Shown: positions 46,790-55,650 of the stretch, in pieces | Layout: every line of letters begins with the position of its first letter | Numbering within the stretch: the first letter of the stretch is position 1 | Origin: DATDAH01 sp963845425 | GTDB taxonomy: Bacteria > Actinomycetota > Acidimicrobiia > Acidimicrobiales > DATDAH01 | Assembly: GCA_963845425.1 (NCBI GenBank) | Contig: CAWJSC010000002.1 | Coordinates: 62,001 to 126,000, forward strand | Reading direction: 5' to 3' | DNA: 64,000 nucleotides | Position numbers and translations under genes: made by a program | Notes under the pieces: generated by a model | The model's input: the letters and a program-made list of their open reading frames with translations, nothing else | Told to the model about the DNA's origin: nothing | Databases searched by the model: none

Positions 46790-47551
46790 ATGACGGGGCG
46801 GCACGAGGGGGCGGTGGCGTTCGTGACGGGCGCGGGGTCGGGGATCGGGCGGGCCACCGCACGGCGCCTGGCCGCCGAAGGGGCCGCGGTGGGCCTGGCC
46901 GACCTGGACAACGCCGCCTCAGCGGCGACACTGGCCATGATCGAGGCCGACGGGGGGCGGGCGCTGGCGCTGCCCGTGGACGTGCGGGAGCGGGACCTGA
47001 TCCGGGTCGCCCGGGACGCCGTGGTCGACGCCTACGGGCCGATCACCCGCCTGGTCAACTGCGCGGGGCTGGTCACCATGTCGGGCCTCGACGACCTGAC
47101 CGAGGAGGAGTGGGACCTCGTCCTCGACGTCAACCTCAAGGGCTACTGGCTGGTCACCCAGGAGGTGGCCCGGGTCATGGACGGCGGGGCCATCGCCTGC
47201 ATCTCCACGGTGGAAGCCGACGTCGTCGTGTCCTCGACCGGCTCCTGCCAGGTCCACTACAACGCCAGCAAGGGCGGGGTGAAGATGCTGGTCAAGGCGC
47301 TGGCCGTGGAGCTGGCCACCAAGGGCATCCGGGTCAATGCGGTCGCCCCCGGTCCCATCGCCACCGACTTCGTCTCCCTGGAGGGCATCCAGAGCGACGA
47401 GGCCTGGTCCTTCATGAAGGAGCGCCTCCTCGTCCCCCGGGTCGGCCGGCCCGAGGACATCGCCGCCGCCGTCTCGTGGCTGCTGTGCGACGAGGCCGAG
47501 TGGATCACCGGTGTCCAGCTCCCCGTCGACGGCGGGTGGCTGACCCGGTGA
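46790..47551 (+). CDS. Short-chain dehydrogenase/reductase
   Basis: 253 residues of classical SDR: TGAGSGIGRATARRLA cofactor loop (residues about 12-27), DLDN acidic residue favouring NAD, NCAG, catalytic Ser in ISTVEADVVVSSTGS and YNASKGG (Tyr/Lys about 164-168). It oxidises or reduces a hydroxyl/carbonyl group of a pathway intermediate. GGAGG precedes ATG 46790, and the second glutamine-synthetase-like gene follows after 46 bases. Confidence 0.92.
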   Translation: MTGRHEGAVAFVTGAGSGIGRATARRLAAEGAAVGLADLDNAASAATLAMIEADGGRALALPVDVRERDLIRVARDAVVDAYGPITRLVNCAGLVTMSGLDDLTEEEWDLVLDVNLKGYWLVTQEVARVMDGGAIACISTVEADVVVSSTGSCQVHYNASKGGVKMLVKALAVELATKGIRVNAVAPGPIATDFVSLEGIQSDEAWSFMKERLLVPRVGRPEDIAAAVSWLLCDEAEWITGVQLPVDGGWLTR

Positions 47552-47597
47552 CCGGCGCGACGACCCTCCCGTTCAGCGGCAACAGGGAGACGGGACG

Positions 47598-48932
47598 ATG
47601 AACGAGCTCAGCGTCGATGACCTCAGCGGCGGGTACGAGACCGTCGTCCTCTGCACGCCCGACATGCAGGGCCGCCTGCTCGGTCGGCGTCTCACCCGGG
47701 ACGCCTTCCTACGGGGGGTCGACCGGGGTGTGGACATGTGCACGGCCGCCTTCGCCTGGGACATCACGCAGGACCCCATGGGCATGGTCGGCCGTCTCGA
47801 CTGGGCCGGCTTCCACACCGGATGGCACGACATCCGCCTGGAGGCCGACCTGTCGACCCTGCGCCCGGCGGCCTGGGTGGGCCAGACGGCGATCTGCATG
47901 GCAGACGTCGTCGAGGTGGCCGACGGGACTCCCGTGCCCGTGGCCCCCCGATCGATACTCCGCCAGCAGGTCGACGCCCTCGCCGAGGACGGCTTCGCCG
48001 CCCTCACGGGCACCGAGCTGGAGTTCTACCTCTTCGTCGGCACCCCGGACGCGAACCGCCAGGACGGTCACCGGGACCTGCAGCCGACGACCCTGCAGCC
48101 CGCCGACTACTCGATCCTCGAGGGTGACCGTTTCGCCCGTTTCTTCAACGAGCTGCGCCGCTGCCTCTCGGCGTCGGGCATCGAGGCCGAGGCGGGCCAA
48201 GGCGAGTGGGGCCTCGGCCAGTGGGAGATGACGCTGCGGCGCCAGGACCCGGTGACCATGGCCGACCACCATGCCTTCTACAAGCTGGCGGTCAAGCGCC
48301 TGGCAATGGTGCACGGCCTCACCGCCACCTTCATGGCCCGGCCGAAGACCGACCAACCTGGCTCGTCGGGCCACGTCCACCTGTCGCTCTGGCGGGGCGG
48401 CGAGGCCGCCTTCGGCGACGAGGCCGTGCTGCGCTCGGCCCTGGCCGGGGCCATCGAGCACACGCCTGACCTGCTGGTCTGGTACGCCCCGACGGTCAAC
48501 AGCTACAAGCGAATCGTCCAACAGGACTTTGCCGGCTGGGGCGTGACCTGGGGCGAGGACAACCGCACGACATCGTTCCGGACCCTCGGCCACCGAGACG
48601 ACGAACGCCGCTTCGAGTTCCGGCTCCCGGGCGCCGACATGAACCCCCACCTGGCGCTCGCCGCCCTCCTGGCCTCGGCCCGCGACGGCGTGGCCCGGGC
48701 CCTCGACCCCGGCGACCCCATCACCGGCAACGCCTACGAGCAGGCCCCCGACGCCGGCCTCCCCCGCCACCTCAGCGAGGCCACCGACCGCTTCGCCGCC
48801 TCCGCCTGGGCCCGCGGGAGTTTCGGCGACCTCGTCGTCGACCACTACGCCGCCCACGCCCACGCCGAGGTCGACGCCTGGCTCACCGCCGTCACCGACT
48901 GGGAGCGCACCCGCTACCTCGACCTGATCTGA
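47598..48932 (+). CDS. Glutamine-synthetase-like gamma-glutamyl-amine ligase, copy 2
   Basis: 444 residues, not closely alike to copy 1. Core motifs are TGTELEFYLF (metal Glu), GQGEWGLGQWEMTL, GSSGHVHLSLW (nucleotide site), TVNSYKR and RRFEFRLPGADMNPH. The N-terminal beta-grasp region is short. It resembles PuuA-type ligases that attach glutamate to mono- or polyamines. Having two different ligases in one operon may reflect two amines, or an early and a late amine intermediate. It is the last gene of the hpaE operon. Confidence 0.82.
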   Translation: MNELSVDDLSGGYETVVLCTPDMQGRLLGRRLTRDAFLRGVDRGVDMCTAAFAWDITQDPMGMVGRLDWAGFHTGWHDIRLEADLSTLRPAAWVGQTAICMADVVEVADGTPVPVAPRSILRQQVDALAEDGFAALTGTELEFYLFVGTPDANRQDGHRDLQPTTLQPADYSILEGDRFARFFNELRRCLSASGIEAEAGQGEWGLGQWEMTLRRQDPVTMADHHAFYKLAVKRLAMVHGLTATFMARPKTDQPGSSGHVHLSLWRGGEAAFGDEAVLRSALAGAIEHTPDLLVWYAPTVNSYKRIVQQDFAGWGVTWGEDNRTTSFRTLGHRDDERRFEFRLPGADMNPHLALAALLASARDGVARALDPGDPITGNAYEQAPDAGLPRHLSEATDRFAASAWARGSFGDLVVDHYAAHAHAEVDAWLTAVTDWERTRYLDLI

Positions 48933-48988
48933 CCTTCTGGAGACGCGCCCATGTTCTCAGGAAGAGCTACGCGGCTCCCGATCGGTCG

Positions 48989-50824
48989 TCAGGCGGGGGC
49001 GGAGGAGCCGAGGTAGGCCGCTCTCACCTTGGAGTCGGCCTGGACCTCGGCGGGGGTGCCCTCGGCGATGAGCTGACCGTGGTCGAGGACGTAGATGCGG
49101 TCACAGAGGTTGGTGATGAAGTGCAGGTCGTGGTCGATCACGATCACGCCCGCACTGACCCGGGCGGCCAGGGCCCGGACCTTGTCGATCATGGCGGCCG
49201 ACTCGGCGTCGCTCATGCCCGAGGTGGGCTCGTCCAGCAGGAGGAACGACGGCGCCAGGGCGGCGGCCCGGGCCAGCTCGAGTCGGCGCTGGGCGCCGTA
49301 GTCCAGCTCGCCGGCCCGGCGGGCCTGGACCTCCCACAGCCCCCCGGCGACCAGCAGCTCGTCGACGGGGACCCGGACGCCGTCGGGCCGGTGGCGATCG
49401 GCGCTGAGGACGGCGATCTCCACGTTCTCCCGTACCGACAGGTCCGAGAAGAGCCGCAGGTTCTGGAAGGTCCGGGCCAGACCGGCGCGGCCGATGCGGT
49501 ACGACGGTCGCCCGGTCAGGTCCTGGTCGCCCAGCGTGTAGGCGCCGTGGTCGCTGGGGACCACGCCGGTTATGACGTTGAGGAGCGTGGTCTTCCCCGC
49601 ACCGTTGGGACCGATGAGGCCGACCACCTCATCGGGGGCCACCTCGACCGAGACCTCGTTGAGAGCCTGGAACCCGCCGAAGGCCACCGACACCCGCGAG
49701 GCCGACAGCCGGTCGTGGGGCCCAGCGTCCCGACCGGGGTCCTCGGCCACCTCGGGCTCGGGACCCACGTCCGTCCGCAGCACCCGGCGGGCGATCCAGT
49801 GATCCAACTCCCGGTCCCGCAGCAGCCCGTGGGGGCGCAGGAGCATGAAGCCGAGCATGGCGCCACCCAGGAAGATGTCCGACAACCCCGGCTTCAGCAG
49901 CCAATCGAGGGACTCCGGAGGCGAGTCGGCCAGAGAACGGGTGAACTCGGTGCCAGCGGTGATCACGACCACCCCGACCAGGGCACCGGTGACCGAGTTG
50001 CGGCCCCCCACGATCAGCATCGCCAGCGTGAGCAGGGTGAAGTCGAAGAAGAAGACGATGGGGCTGGTCGCCCCGAGTACCTGCACCCGCAGGGACGCCC
50101 CGACGGCGACGATCGCCACCGACGCCATGAACGCCACCATCCACGGCACCTGCACGTTGATCCCCGACGCCGCGGCGGCCACCTCGTCCTCCCGGCCGGC
50201 GTGGGCCAGCCGACCCCACCGGGACTGCCGGAACAGGCGGGCCCCGACCACCACGAGGGTCAGGCACACGTAGATCACGCCTCGACCCTCGATGCGGTGG
50301 ATGAAGGACAGGCCGCCGCCCCCGTTGGTCATGTCGGTCCAGTTCAGGGCCACCTCGTGGACCACGAAGAGGAACGCGAGGGTGATCATCGTGGCCGCGA
50401 TGCCGCCGGCCCGGGTGACGGCCAAGCCGACGAAGAACCCGATGGCCAGGACCACCACGAGGGCGACGAGGGTGGCCGCCAGGGGCCCGAGCTCGGTGTC
50501 GGCCAGGCCGAAGGGGGCGTCGGCGATGAAGCCGGGCACGAACTCGGTGCCGATCTTGCGCGACGCCGGGATGGTGAGGATGGCGACCGTGTAGCCGGCG
50601 ATCGAGGCGAAGCCCATGTGGCCGAAGGAGAGGATCCCGGTGTTGCCGATGAACACCTGCAGGCCCATCACGATGATGGCGTTCACCAGCATCTGGGTCA
50701 CGAGGATGTCCCGGGACCCCGCCCCGGACGAGGCATAGAGGAGGCTCCCGCCGACAAGGGCCCCGACCACGAGCAGCATCGACAGCGTCGGCAGCCCGAC
50801 CCGCTCGAACCAGCGGGAGCGCAC
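48989..50824 (-). CDS. livMG: Branched-chain-type ABC transporter, LivM permease fused to LivG ATPase
   Basis: 611 residues. Residues 1-340 are a LivM permease with about nine helices (VFIGNTGILSFGHMGFASIAG is the family signature region). Residues 355-611 are a LivG ATPase with Walker A GLIGPNGAGKTT, signature ELDYGAQRRLELARA, Walker B FLLLDEPTSG and His switch VIDHDLHFI. The fusion puts permease and ATPase on one polypeptide. It is last in the operon livK-livF-livH-livMG, six bases after livH. Such importers also carry amides, urea and aromatic compounds. Confidence 0.92.
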   Translation of the reverse strand: MRSRWFERVGLPTLSMLLVVGALVGGSLLYASSGAGSRDILVTQMLVNAIIVMGLQVFIGNTGILSFGHMGFASIAGYTVAILTIPASRKIGTEFVPGFIADAPFGLADTELGPLAATLVALVVVLAIGFFVGLAVTRAGGIAATMITLAFLFVVHEVALNWTDMTNGGGGLSFIHRIEGRGVIYVCLTLVVVGARLFRQSRWGRLAHAGREDEVAAAASGINVQVPWMVAFMASVAIVAVGASLRVQVLGATSPIVFFFDFTLLTLAMLIVGGRNSVTGALVGVVVITAGTEFTRSLADSPPESLDWLLKPGLSDIFLGGAMLGFMLLRPHGLLRDRELDHWIARRVLRTDVGPEPEVAEDPGRDAGPHDRLSASRVSVAFGGFQALNEVSVEVAPDEVVGLIGPNGAGKTTLLNVITGVVPSDHGAYTLGDQDLTGRPSYRIGRAGLARTFQNLRLFSDLSVRENVEIAVLSADRHRPDGVRVPVDELLVAGGLWEVQARRAGELDYGAQRRLELARAAALAPSFLLLDEPTSGMSDAESAAMIDKVRALAARVSAGVIVIDHDLHFITNLCDRIYVLDHGQLIAEGTPAEVQADSKVRAAYLGSSAPA

Positions 50825-50829
50825 CGCGC

Positions 50830-51717
50830 CTAGACCCGCTGGGCCCGGCGGACCGAGATGATCCCACCGGGGCGGACGATGAACAGGATGGCCACGAGGG
50901 CGAAGACGAAGGCATCGGTCAGTCGGGCCATGTCACCGGGTAGCCGGGAGCGGAGCAGCACCTCGGCCAGACCGAGCAGGAGGCCGCCGAGTACCGCACC
51001 GCTGAGGCTGCCCAGGCCCCCGATGACCGCGGCCACGACGCCCTTGAGCAGCGGCACGGTGCCGACGTCGGGCTCGGCCTGGCCCGACCGCAGCATCAGG
51101 AAGACGGCCGCGATGCCGGCCAGGACGCCGGAGAGGGCGAAGGCCCGGGAGATCGTGGCATCGGCCTTGACCCCCATGAGGCGGGCGGCGTCGAAGTCCT
51201 CGGCCGCGGCCCGCAGCGACACCCCGAACATGGTGCGTTGGAAGATCCAGACCGTCCCCAACAGCGTCAGGGCGGTGACCCCGATCACGACCAGGTCGTA
51301 GACCTCGATGTTGATGCCGAGCACCTCGACGGTGTCGTTGATCCACCCCGGCTGGTCGAACTGACGAGGCGCGGCCGACAGGTACATGCGGAACAGGGCC
51401 TGGATGACGATCGCCAGGCCGAAGGAGGTCAGCAACATCGTGAACTCCGAGGACCCCCGCACCCGCCGGAACGCCACCCGCTCGGTCGCCACCGCGGTGA
51501 GGGAGGCGGCCACGATGGCGATCGGGGCCATCAACCACCAGGAGACGTCGCGGGTGGACAGTCCGTAGATCACGTACGCGGACACCGTGATGAGCTCGCC
51601 GTGGGCGAAGTTCACAAGGTGCATGACGCCGAAGACGATCGCCAGCCCCAGGGCCAGCAGGGCATAGGTGCTGCCGACGCCCAGGCCGTCGACGATCTCC
51701 TGGACGAGCTGGCTCAC
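50830..51717 (-). CDS. livH: Branched-chain-type ABC transporter permease LivH
   Basis: 295 residues from GTG 51717 with about eight helices. VGSTYALLALGLAIVFGVMHLVNFAHGEL at the N-terminus (shown over its first half) is the LivH signature, and the EAA-like loop lies near residue 190 (LMGVKADATISRAFALSGV). It pairs with the LivM half of the fused downstream protein to form the membrane channel. It sits 16 bases after livF. Confidence 0.93.
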   Translation of the reverse strand: MSQLVQEIVDGLGVGSTYALLALGLAIVFGVMHLVNFAHGELITVSAYVIYGLSTRDVSWWLMAPIAIVAASLTAVATERVAFRRVRGSSEFTMLLTSFGLAIVIQALFRMYLSAAPRQFDQPGWINDTVEVLGINIEVYDLVVIGVTALTLLGTVWIFQRTMFGVSLRAAAEDFDAARLMGVKADATISRAFALSGVLAGIAAVFLMLRSGQAEPDVGTVPLLKGVVAAVIGGLGSLSGAVLGGLLLGLAEVLLRSRLPGDMARLTDAFVFALVAILFIVRPGGIISVRRAQRV

Positions 51718-51733
51718 CGCGGGTCGCCTCCGG

Positions 51734-52450
51734 TCACAGCGCCGGTCCCGTCGAGCCGAGGTAGGCCTCGAACAGGTCGGTCCGGGCGAGGAGGTCGGCC
51801 CCCGTCCCCTGGTCGACCACGGTGCCCGTGCGCAGGATGTAGGCCCGGTCGGCCACCTCGAGGGCCCGCCGCGCGTTCTGCTCGACGACCAGCAGGGTCC
51901 GACCCTGACCCTTCAGGTCGGCGATCAGGCCGAACACGACGTCGACCAGCGCCGGGGCCAACCCCAGAGACGGCTCATCCATGAGGATGAGGCGGGGGTC
52001 GGTGACCAGGGCCCGGGCGACGGCCAGCTGCTGGGCCTCACCGCCGGAGAGATAGCCCGCGTGGGTGCGCCATTTCTCGGACAGGACCGGGAAGAGCTCG
52101 GCCATCTCGTCAAGGCGTCGACGACGGTCACCCGCGCCGAGGGTCACCCCGGCGACCTGCAGGTTCTCGGCCACGGTCAGGTCGGCGAAGATCCGCCGGT
52201 GCTCGGGGACGAGGGCCACGCCGCGGCGCAGCATCTCGTCGGGGGCCGTTCCGGTGACGTCCTCCCCGTCGAGGCGCACCGACCCCTCGGCCGGGGTCAG
52301 TAGCCCGGCGATCGAGGCCAACGTCGTGGTCTTGCCCGCGCCGTTGGGGCCGATGAGGGCCACGACCTCGCCCTCGTCGACCCGCAGGCCGAGGTCCCGG
52401 ATCGCGGTGATCGCCCCGTAGCGGGTGGTCAGCCCGTCGAGCTCGAGCAC
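51734..52450 (-). CDS. livF: Branched-chain-type ABC transporter ATPase LivF
   Basis: 238 residues from GTG 52450. Walker A ALIGPNGAGKTTTL, Q-loop, signature YLSGGEAQQLAVARAL, Walker B LILMDEPSLGLAP and the switch in LLVVEQNARRAL are all canonical. It energises the importer together with the LivG half of the fused protein. The gene lies 79 bases after livK. Confidence 0.94.
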   Translation of the reverse strand: MLELDGLTTRYGAITAIRDLGLRVDEGEVVALIGPNGAGKTTTLASIAGLLTPAEGSVRLDGEDVTGTAPDEMLRRGVALVPEHRRIFADLTVAENLQVAGVTLGAGDRRRRLDEMAELFPVLSEKWRTHAGYLSGGEAQQLAVARALVTDPRLILMDEPSLGLAPALVDVVFGLIADLKGQGRTLLVVEQNARRALEVADRAYILRTGTVVDQGTGADLLARTDLFEAYLGSTGPAL

Positions 52451-52529
52451 GAGCCCGCGCTAGGTCCCCGACGATGCCCGCCCGCGGAGGGCGGTCTCGC
52501 CGTCCACCGACGGGCAGGCGGGCACGCTG

Positions 52530-53774
52530 CTACTCCCCGGGGATGAAGCTGTCGGCGAGGGTGATCTCGCCGTCCACGATCTGGTGGATGAACACGGGCT
52601 TGACCGGCGTGCCGTTTGTGCCCGCGTAGGTCACCGACTCGGTGATCAGCTCCAGGTCTTCGGTCGCCTTGATCTCCTCGGCGATGGCCTCGGGGTCGAG
52701 CGCTCCGGCCCGGGCGTAGGCGTCGGCCACGATGAGCACGGCGTCGGCGGCCAGGGTGCCGAAGCTGACGGTCTCCAGCGCCTCGCCGTTCTGGGCCTCG
52801 TAGGCGTCGAGGAAGGCCTTCATGCGGGTCCCCTCACCCGGGAAGCCGTGGGTGGTGTAGTAGACGCCTTCGGCGTCCGCCCCGGCCGAGATGACCCCGG
52901 TGGCGTCGAACGCATCGGCGCCGATCACCTCGACGTCACCGAGGCCGGCGGCGTCGAGCTGGCCGAGCAGCGTGCCGATCAGGGGCATCAGCATCGAGGT
53001 GTAGAGCACGTCGGGGGGCTCGGGCAGGTCGGCCATGGCGTTGACCTGGGTCGAGAAGTCGGCGTCCTCCAGCGAGTAGGTGTAGTCCTCGAGCACCTCG
53101 CCGCCGTCGGCCTCGTAGACCTCGGTGAACGTGGCCGGGTTCTGCTCGAAGTAGGGGGCGTCGGCGGACGAGAAGGTGACCGCCGTCTCCCAACCCTCGC
53201 CGAGGGCGAACTCCGCGGCCGCGGTGGCCTGGGCGGGATCGTCGAAGGGCACGAGGAAGGAGTTCAGCTCGGCGTCGGGCAGGACCGGCTCGGTCGAGGC
53301 CACGAAGAGCACCGGCACCTGGCCGTTGACCACTTGCAGAAGGGGCAGGCCGAAGTCGGAGAACGGTGGGCCGAGGATGGCGTCCACGCCCTCGTCGAGC
53401 AGGTCCTGGGCCGCCCGCTGGGTGATGTCAGGGTCGCCCTGGATGTCCTGCACGGTGACCTCGACGGGCGTGCCGTCGATCCCACCCGTGCAGTTGATCT
53501 GATCGGCCATGAACTGGGCCGCCTCGGCGCCGGGGCCGTCGGCGTAGCCGCCCAACTCGGAGAAGTCTGCGGCGTAGCCAATCAGGAGCGGGTCACCCGA
53601 GGGCTCCTCGCAGTCGGTGCCGTCGGAGGCCAGAACGGCGTCGACGTCCAGGCCGGCCAGGGCCTCGCCGTCGCCGCTGCCCCCGCCGTCGTCCCCGCTG
53701 TCGGCGTCGTCGCCGCAGGCCGCGGCCAGCAGCGTGAAGACGATCAGCAGCGCGATCCCGAGCTTTGCCCGCAT
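52530..53774 (-). CDS. livK: ABC transporter substrate-binding lipoprotein (LivK type)
   Basis: 414 residues from ATG 53774, which has GGAGGGGG upstream. Longer readings to 53894 would bury the signal sequence. The signal peptide ends in the lipobox LAAAC (Cys about 20), followed by an Asp/Gly-rich linker. The rest is a periplasmic-binding-protein type I fold (LIGYAADFSELGGYADG, DAILGPPFSDFGLP, VEVIGADAFDATG). It defines substrate choice for the importer. Regulon operator 4 lies upstream, so the ligand is probably the compound degraded by the cluster. Confidence 0.9.
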   Translation of the reverse strand: MRAKLGIALLIVFTLLAAACGDDADSGDDGGGSGDGEALAGLDVDAVLASDGTDCEEPSGDPLLIGYAADFSELGGYADGPGAEAAQFMADQINCTGGIDGTPVEVTVQDIQGDPDITQRAAQDLLDEGVDAILGPPFSDFGLPLLQVVNGQVPVLFVASTEPVLPDAELNSFLVPFDDPAQATAAAEFALGEGWETAVTFSSADAPYFEQNPATFTEVYEADGGEVLEDYTYSLEDADFSTQVNAMADLPEPPDVLYTSMLMPLIGTLLGQLDAAGLGDVEVIGADAFDATGVISAGADAEGVYYTTHGFPGEGTRMKAFLDAYEAQNGEALETVSFGTLAADAVLIVADAYARAGALDPEAIAEEIKATEDLELITESVTYAGTNGTPVKPVFIHQIVDGEITLADSFIPGE

Positions 53775-53802
53775 GGGTGTCCCCCTCCGTCCGAGTGGCA
53801 GA

Positions 53803-53808
53803 AACCTA
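53803..53808 (-). promoter_or_regulatory. -10 (TAGGTT) of the liv operon
   Basis: TAGGTT on the minus strand lies 8 bases downstream of operator 4 and 28 bases before ATG 53774. Confidence 0.5.
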
Positions 53809-53816
53809 GAACGGTG

Positions 53817-53836
53817 ATCGTTTGGATGCAAACGAT
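53817..53836. promoter_or_regulatory. HpaR-type operator 4 (livK)
   Basis: ATCGTTTGGATGCAAACGAT: perfect 8-bp arms around a 4-base centre. It is located where it would cover the -35 region of the liv promoter. Confidence 0.8.
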
Positions 53837-53926
53837 GTCCGGGTAGGTAGAAGGACACGACCGACCAGGTGCCGCGGAGGTCGGCGTCGCTCACGGGGAC
53901 GAACGCAACTCGCGACTATTGACCCT

Positions 53927-54775
53927 TCACCCCTTCTCCGGGCCCCGGATCCCCCGGAACTCCCAGTCCCCTCCCAGCGCGGTGGAGAGGACCTCCTCGG
54001 ACTCGGTGGGCTGCGCGCCCACGTCGTCCCGGATCGGGGTGGGGCCGGTGACGATGGTGTTGGTCAGGGCGCCGAGGCCTTCGACCTCTACGGTCACCAC
54101 GTCGCCCGGCTCGACGGGACGAGAGTTGGCCGGCGTGCCCGAGAAGATCATGTCGCCGGGCAGCAGGGTGATCGTCCGGGCCAGGTCCGCCACCAGGTAG
54201 TGCATGTCCCAGGTCATCTCCGCGGTCGAGCCGTTCTGGCGGACCTCGCCGTTGACCAGGGTGCGGATCGCCTTGTCGTGGAAGTCCCAGTCGGTGACCA
54301 GGCCGGGACCGACCGGCGCCAGCGTGTCCGAGCCCTTGACCCGCAGCATCGACCCGGCGTCGGTGTCGCGGAAGTCGTGGAGGCCGTAGTCGTTGCCGAT
54401 CGAGTAGCCGGCGATGTAGGCACCGGCGTCGGTCGGGGCCACGTTGCGGCAGGGCCGCCCGATGACGACGACGATCTCACCCTCGTAGTTGAGCCAGCGG
54501 CACCGGTCGGGGCGTACCACCTCACCGTGGTGGCCGTTGAGGGCCGAGACCGGCTTGTGGAAGTAGGTGGGCGCGGGGGGCAGCGAGGTCTGGAACTCCT
54601 GCACCCGGCTGATGTGGTTGAGGTGGACGCAGAGGATCTTGCTGGGCTCGCTGGGCGGGAGGTGCACCGCCTCGTCCGCCGCCACCCGGCGGCCGTCACC
54701 GGCCACCAGCTCGTCAGCCTCGACCGTGACGGGGGTGACAGCGCCCTCGAGCAGGATGCGGCGGTATTCGGGCAT
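53927..54775 (-). CDS. hpaG: Fumarylacetoacetate-hydrolase-family protein, HpaG-like
   Basis: 282 residues from ATG 54775 with GGGGGAG ahead. The FAH fold signature is clear: KILCVHLNHISRVQE, YFHKPVSALNGHHGEV, WLNYEGEIVVVIGR (metal-binding Glu-x-Glu), YSIGNDYGLHDF and IFSGTPANSRPVEPGDVV. In the homoprotocatechuate pathway HpaG decarboxylates and isomerises the muconate product of HpaE. Operator 5 lies 35 bases upstream. HpaF, HpaH and HpaI homologues are not in the window, so the lower pathway is completed elsewhere or differs. Confidence 0.82.
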   Translation of the reverse strand: MPEYRRILLEGAVTPVTVEADELVAGDGRRVAADEAVHLPPSEPSKILCVHLNHISRVQEFQTSLPPAPTYFHKPVSALNGHHGEVVRPDRCRWLNYEGEIVVVIGRPCRNVAPTDAGAYIAGYSIGNDYGLHDFRDTDAGSMLRVKGSDTLAPVGPGLVTDWDFHDKAIRTLVNGEVRQNGSTAEMTWDMHYLVADLARTITLLPGDMIFSGTPANSRPVEPGDVVTVEVEGLGALTNTIVTGPTPIRDDVGAQPTESEEVLSTALGGDWEFRGIRGPEKG

Positions 54776-54809
54776 GGCTACGGCGTCTCCCCCGGTCGGC
54801 TCGGTCCCG

Positions 54810-54829
54810 ATCATTTGGGACCAAAAGAA
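54810..54829. promoter_or_regulatory. HpaR-type operator 5 (hpaG/ADC divergent promoters)
   Basis: ATCATTTGGGACCAAAAGAA keeps the core TTTGG-ga-CCAAA, with weaker outer positions. It sits 4 bases before the TAGTGT -10 of the acetoacetate-decarboxylase-like gene. Confidence 0.65.
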
Positions 54830-54833
54830 AGTG

Positions 54834-54839
54834 TAGTGT
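54834..54839 (+). promoter_or_regulatory. Leaderless-type -10 (TAGTGT) for the ADC-like gene
   Basis: TAGTGT, then CCGGCCC and ATG 54847, directly downstream of operator 5. Confidence 0.65.
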
Positions 54840-54846
54840 CCGGCCC

Positions 54847-55650
54847 ATGGCCGAGTTGGCTGGCTTCTTCGTCCCTCGCAGCCCCGAAGGGCGGGCATCG
54901 CTGCTGCCCCCGCCACCGTGGCACTACTCCGGCGAGTTGCTCACCGTCGAGTACCGCACCGACGCCGCCGCAGTGGCCGAGCTGCTGCCCGACCCCCTCA
55001 CTCCGGTCGCCGACGACGAGGACCCCGGCGCCGTCGCCGTCATCTGGGCCGACTGGCAGTCCTGCTCGGACTCGGGCGACGAGCTGCTGGACCCGGTGCG
55101 GGCGCAGTACAAGGAGTGCTTCGTCGTGGTCCGCTGTCGCTACCGGGACCGAGTCTTCTCCCGCTGCGTCTACATCTGGGTGGACAAGGACATCGCCCTC
55201 GTCCGGGGCCTCCACCAGGGGTACCCCAAGAAGCTGGGCGACATCTGGATGACCCGCCCGGTGACCGTCGGGCGGGCCGGACCCCGCCTCGAACCGGGCG
55301 GGCGCTTCGGGGCCACCTGTTCGGCCAACGGGCGTCGCCTGGCTGAGGCCACCTTCACCATCACGGGACCGTCGGAGGGCACGGGCTTCGTCAACGGCCA
55401 CCCGATGGTCCACCACCGCTGGATGCCCGCGGTCGAGTCCGACGGTCGCGACAGCCTGGCCGAGGTCGTGACCATGTCCGGCCGGGACGTGGAGCTGGGA
55501 CCGGCCGTCACCGGCGAGGCCACCCTCGACCTGTTCCCCTCCCCCACCGAGGAGCTCACCCGCCTCGCCCCCCGGGAGATCATCGCCGGCTACTGGCGCA
55601 CCGTCGGCACCACCTTCGCCGGCGGGACCACCCTGGAGGCCACGCCGTGA
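54847..55650 (+). CDS. Acetoacetate-decarboxylase-family protein
   Basis: 267 residues. The ADC fold is shown by WHYSGELLTVEYRTD, the central GLHQGYPKKLGDIW carrying the Lys-Lys pair (Schiff-base lysine of clostridial ADC, here about residue 128) and PREIIAGYW near the end. Many family members are not acetoacetate decarboxylases but aldolases, dehydratases or decarboxylases of aromatic-pathway keto acids. Regulon control here points to such a role. It overlaps the P450 gene by 4 bases. Confidence 0.82.
   Translation: MAELAGFFVPRSPEGRASLLPPPPWHYSGELLTVEYRTDAAAVAELLPDPLTPVADDEDPGAVAVIWADWQSCSDSGDELLDPVRAQYKECFVVVRCRYRDRVFSRCVYIWVDKDIALVRGLHQGYPKKLGDIWMTRPVTVGRAGPRLEPGGRFGATCSANGRRLAEATFTITGPSEGTGFVNGHPMVHHRWMPAVESDGRDSLAEVVTMSGRDVELGPAVTGEATLDLFPSPTEELTRLAPREIIAGYWRTVGTTFAGGTTLEATP

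Noticed and set aside
48935..48975. TTCTGG word after the second GS-like gene as an element copy
   Set aside because: No CCAGAA partner or complementary arm is present.
53775..53894. N-terminal extension of the LivK-type protein
   Set aside because: It would place 40 residues before a perfect lipoprotein signal and would run through the operator.
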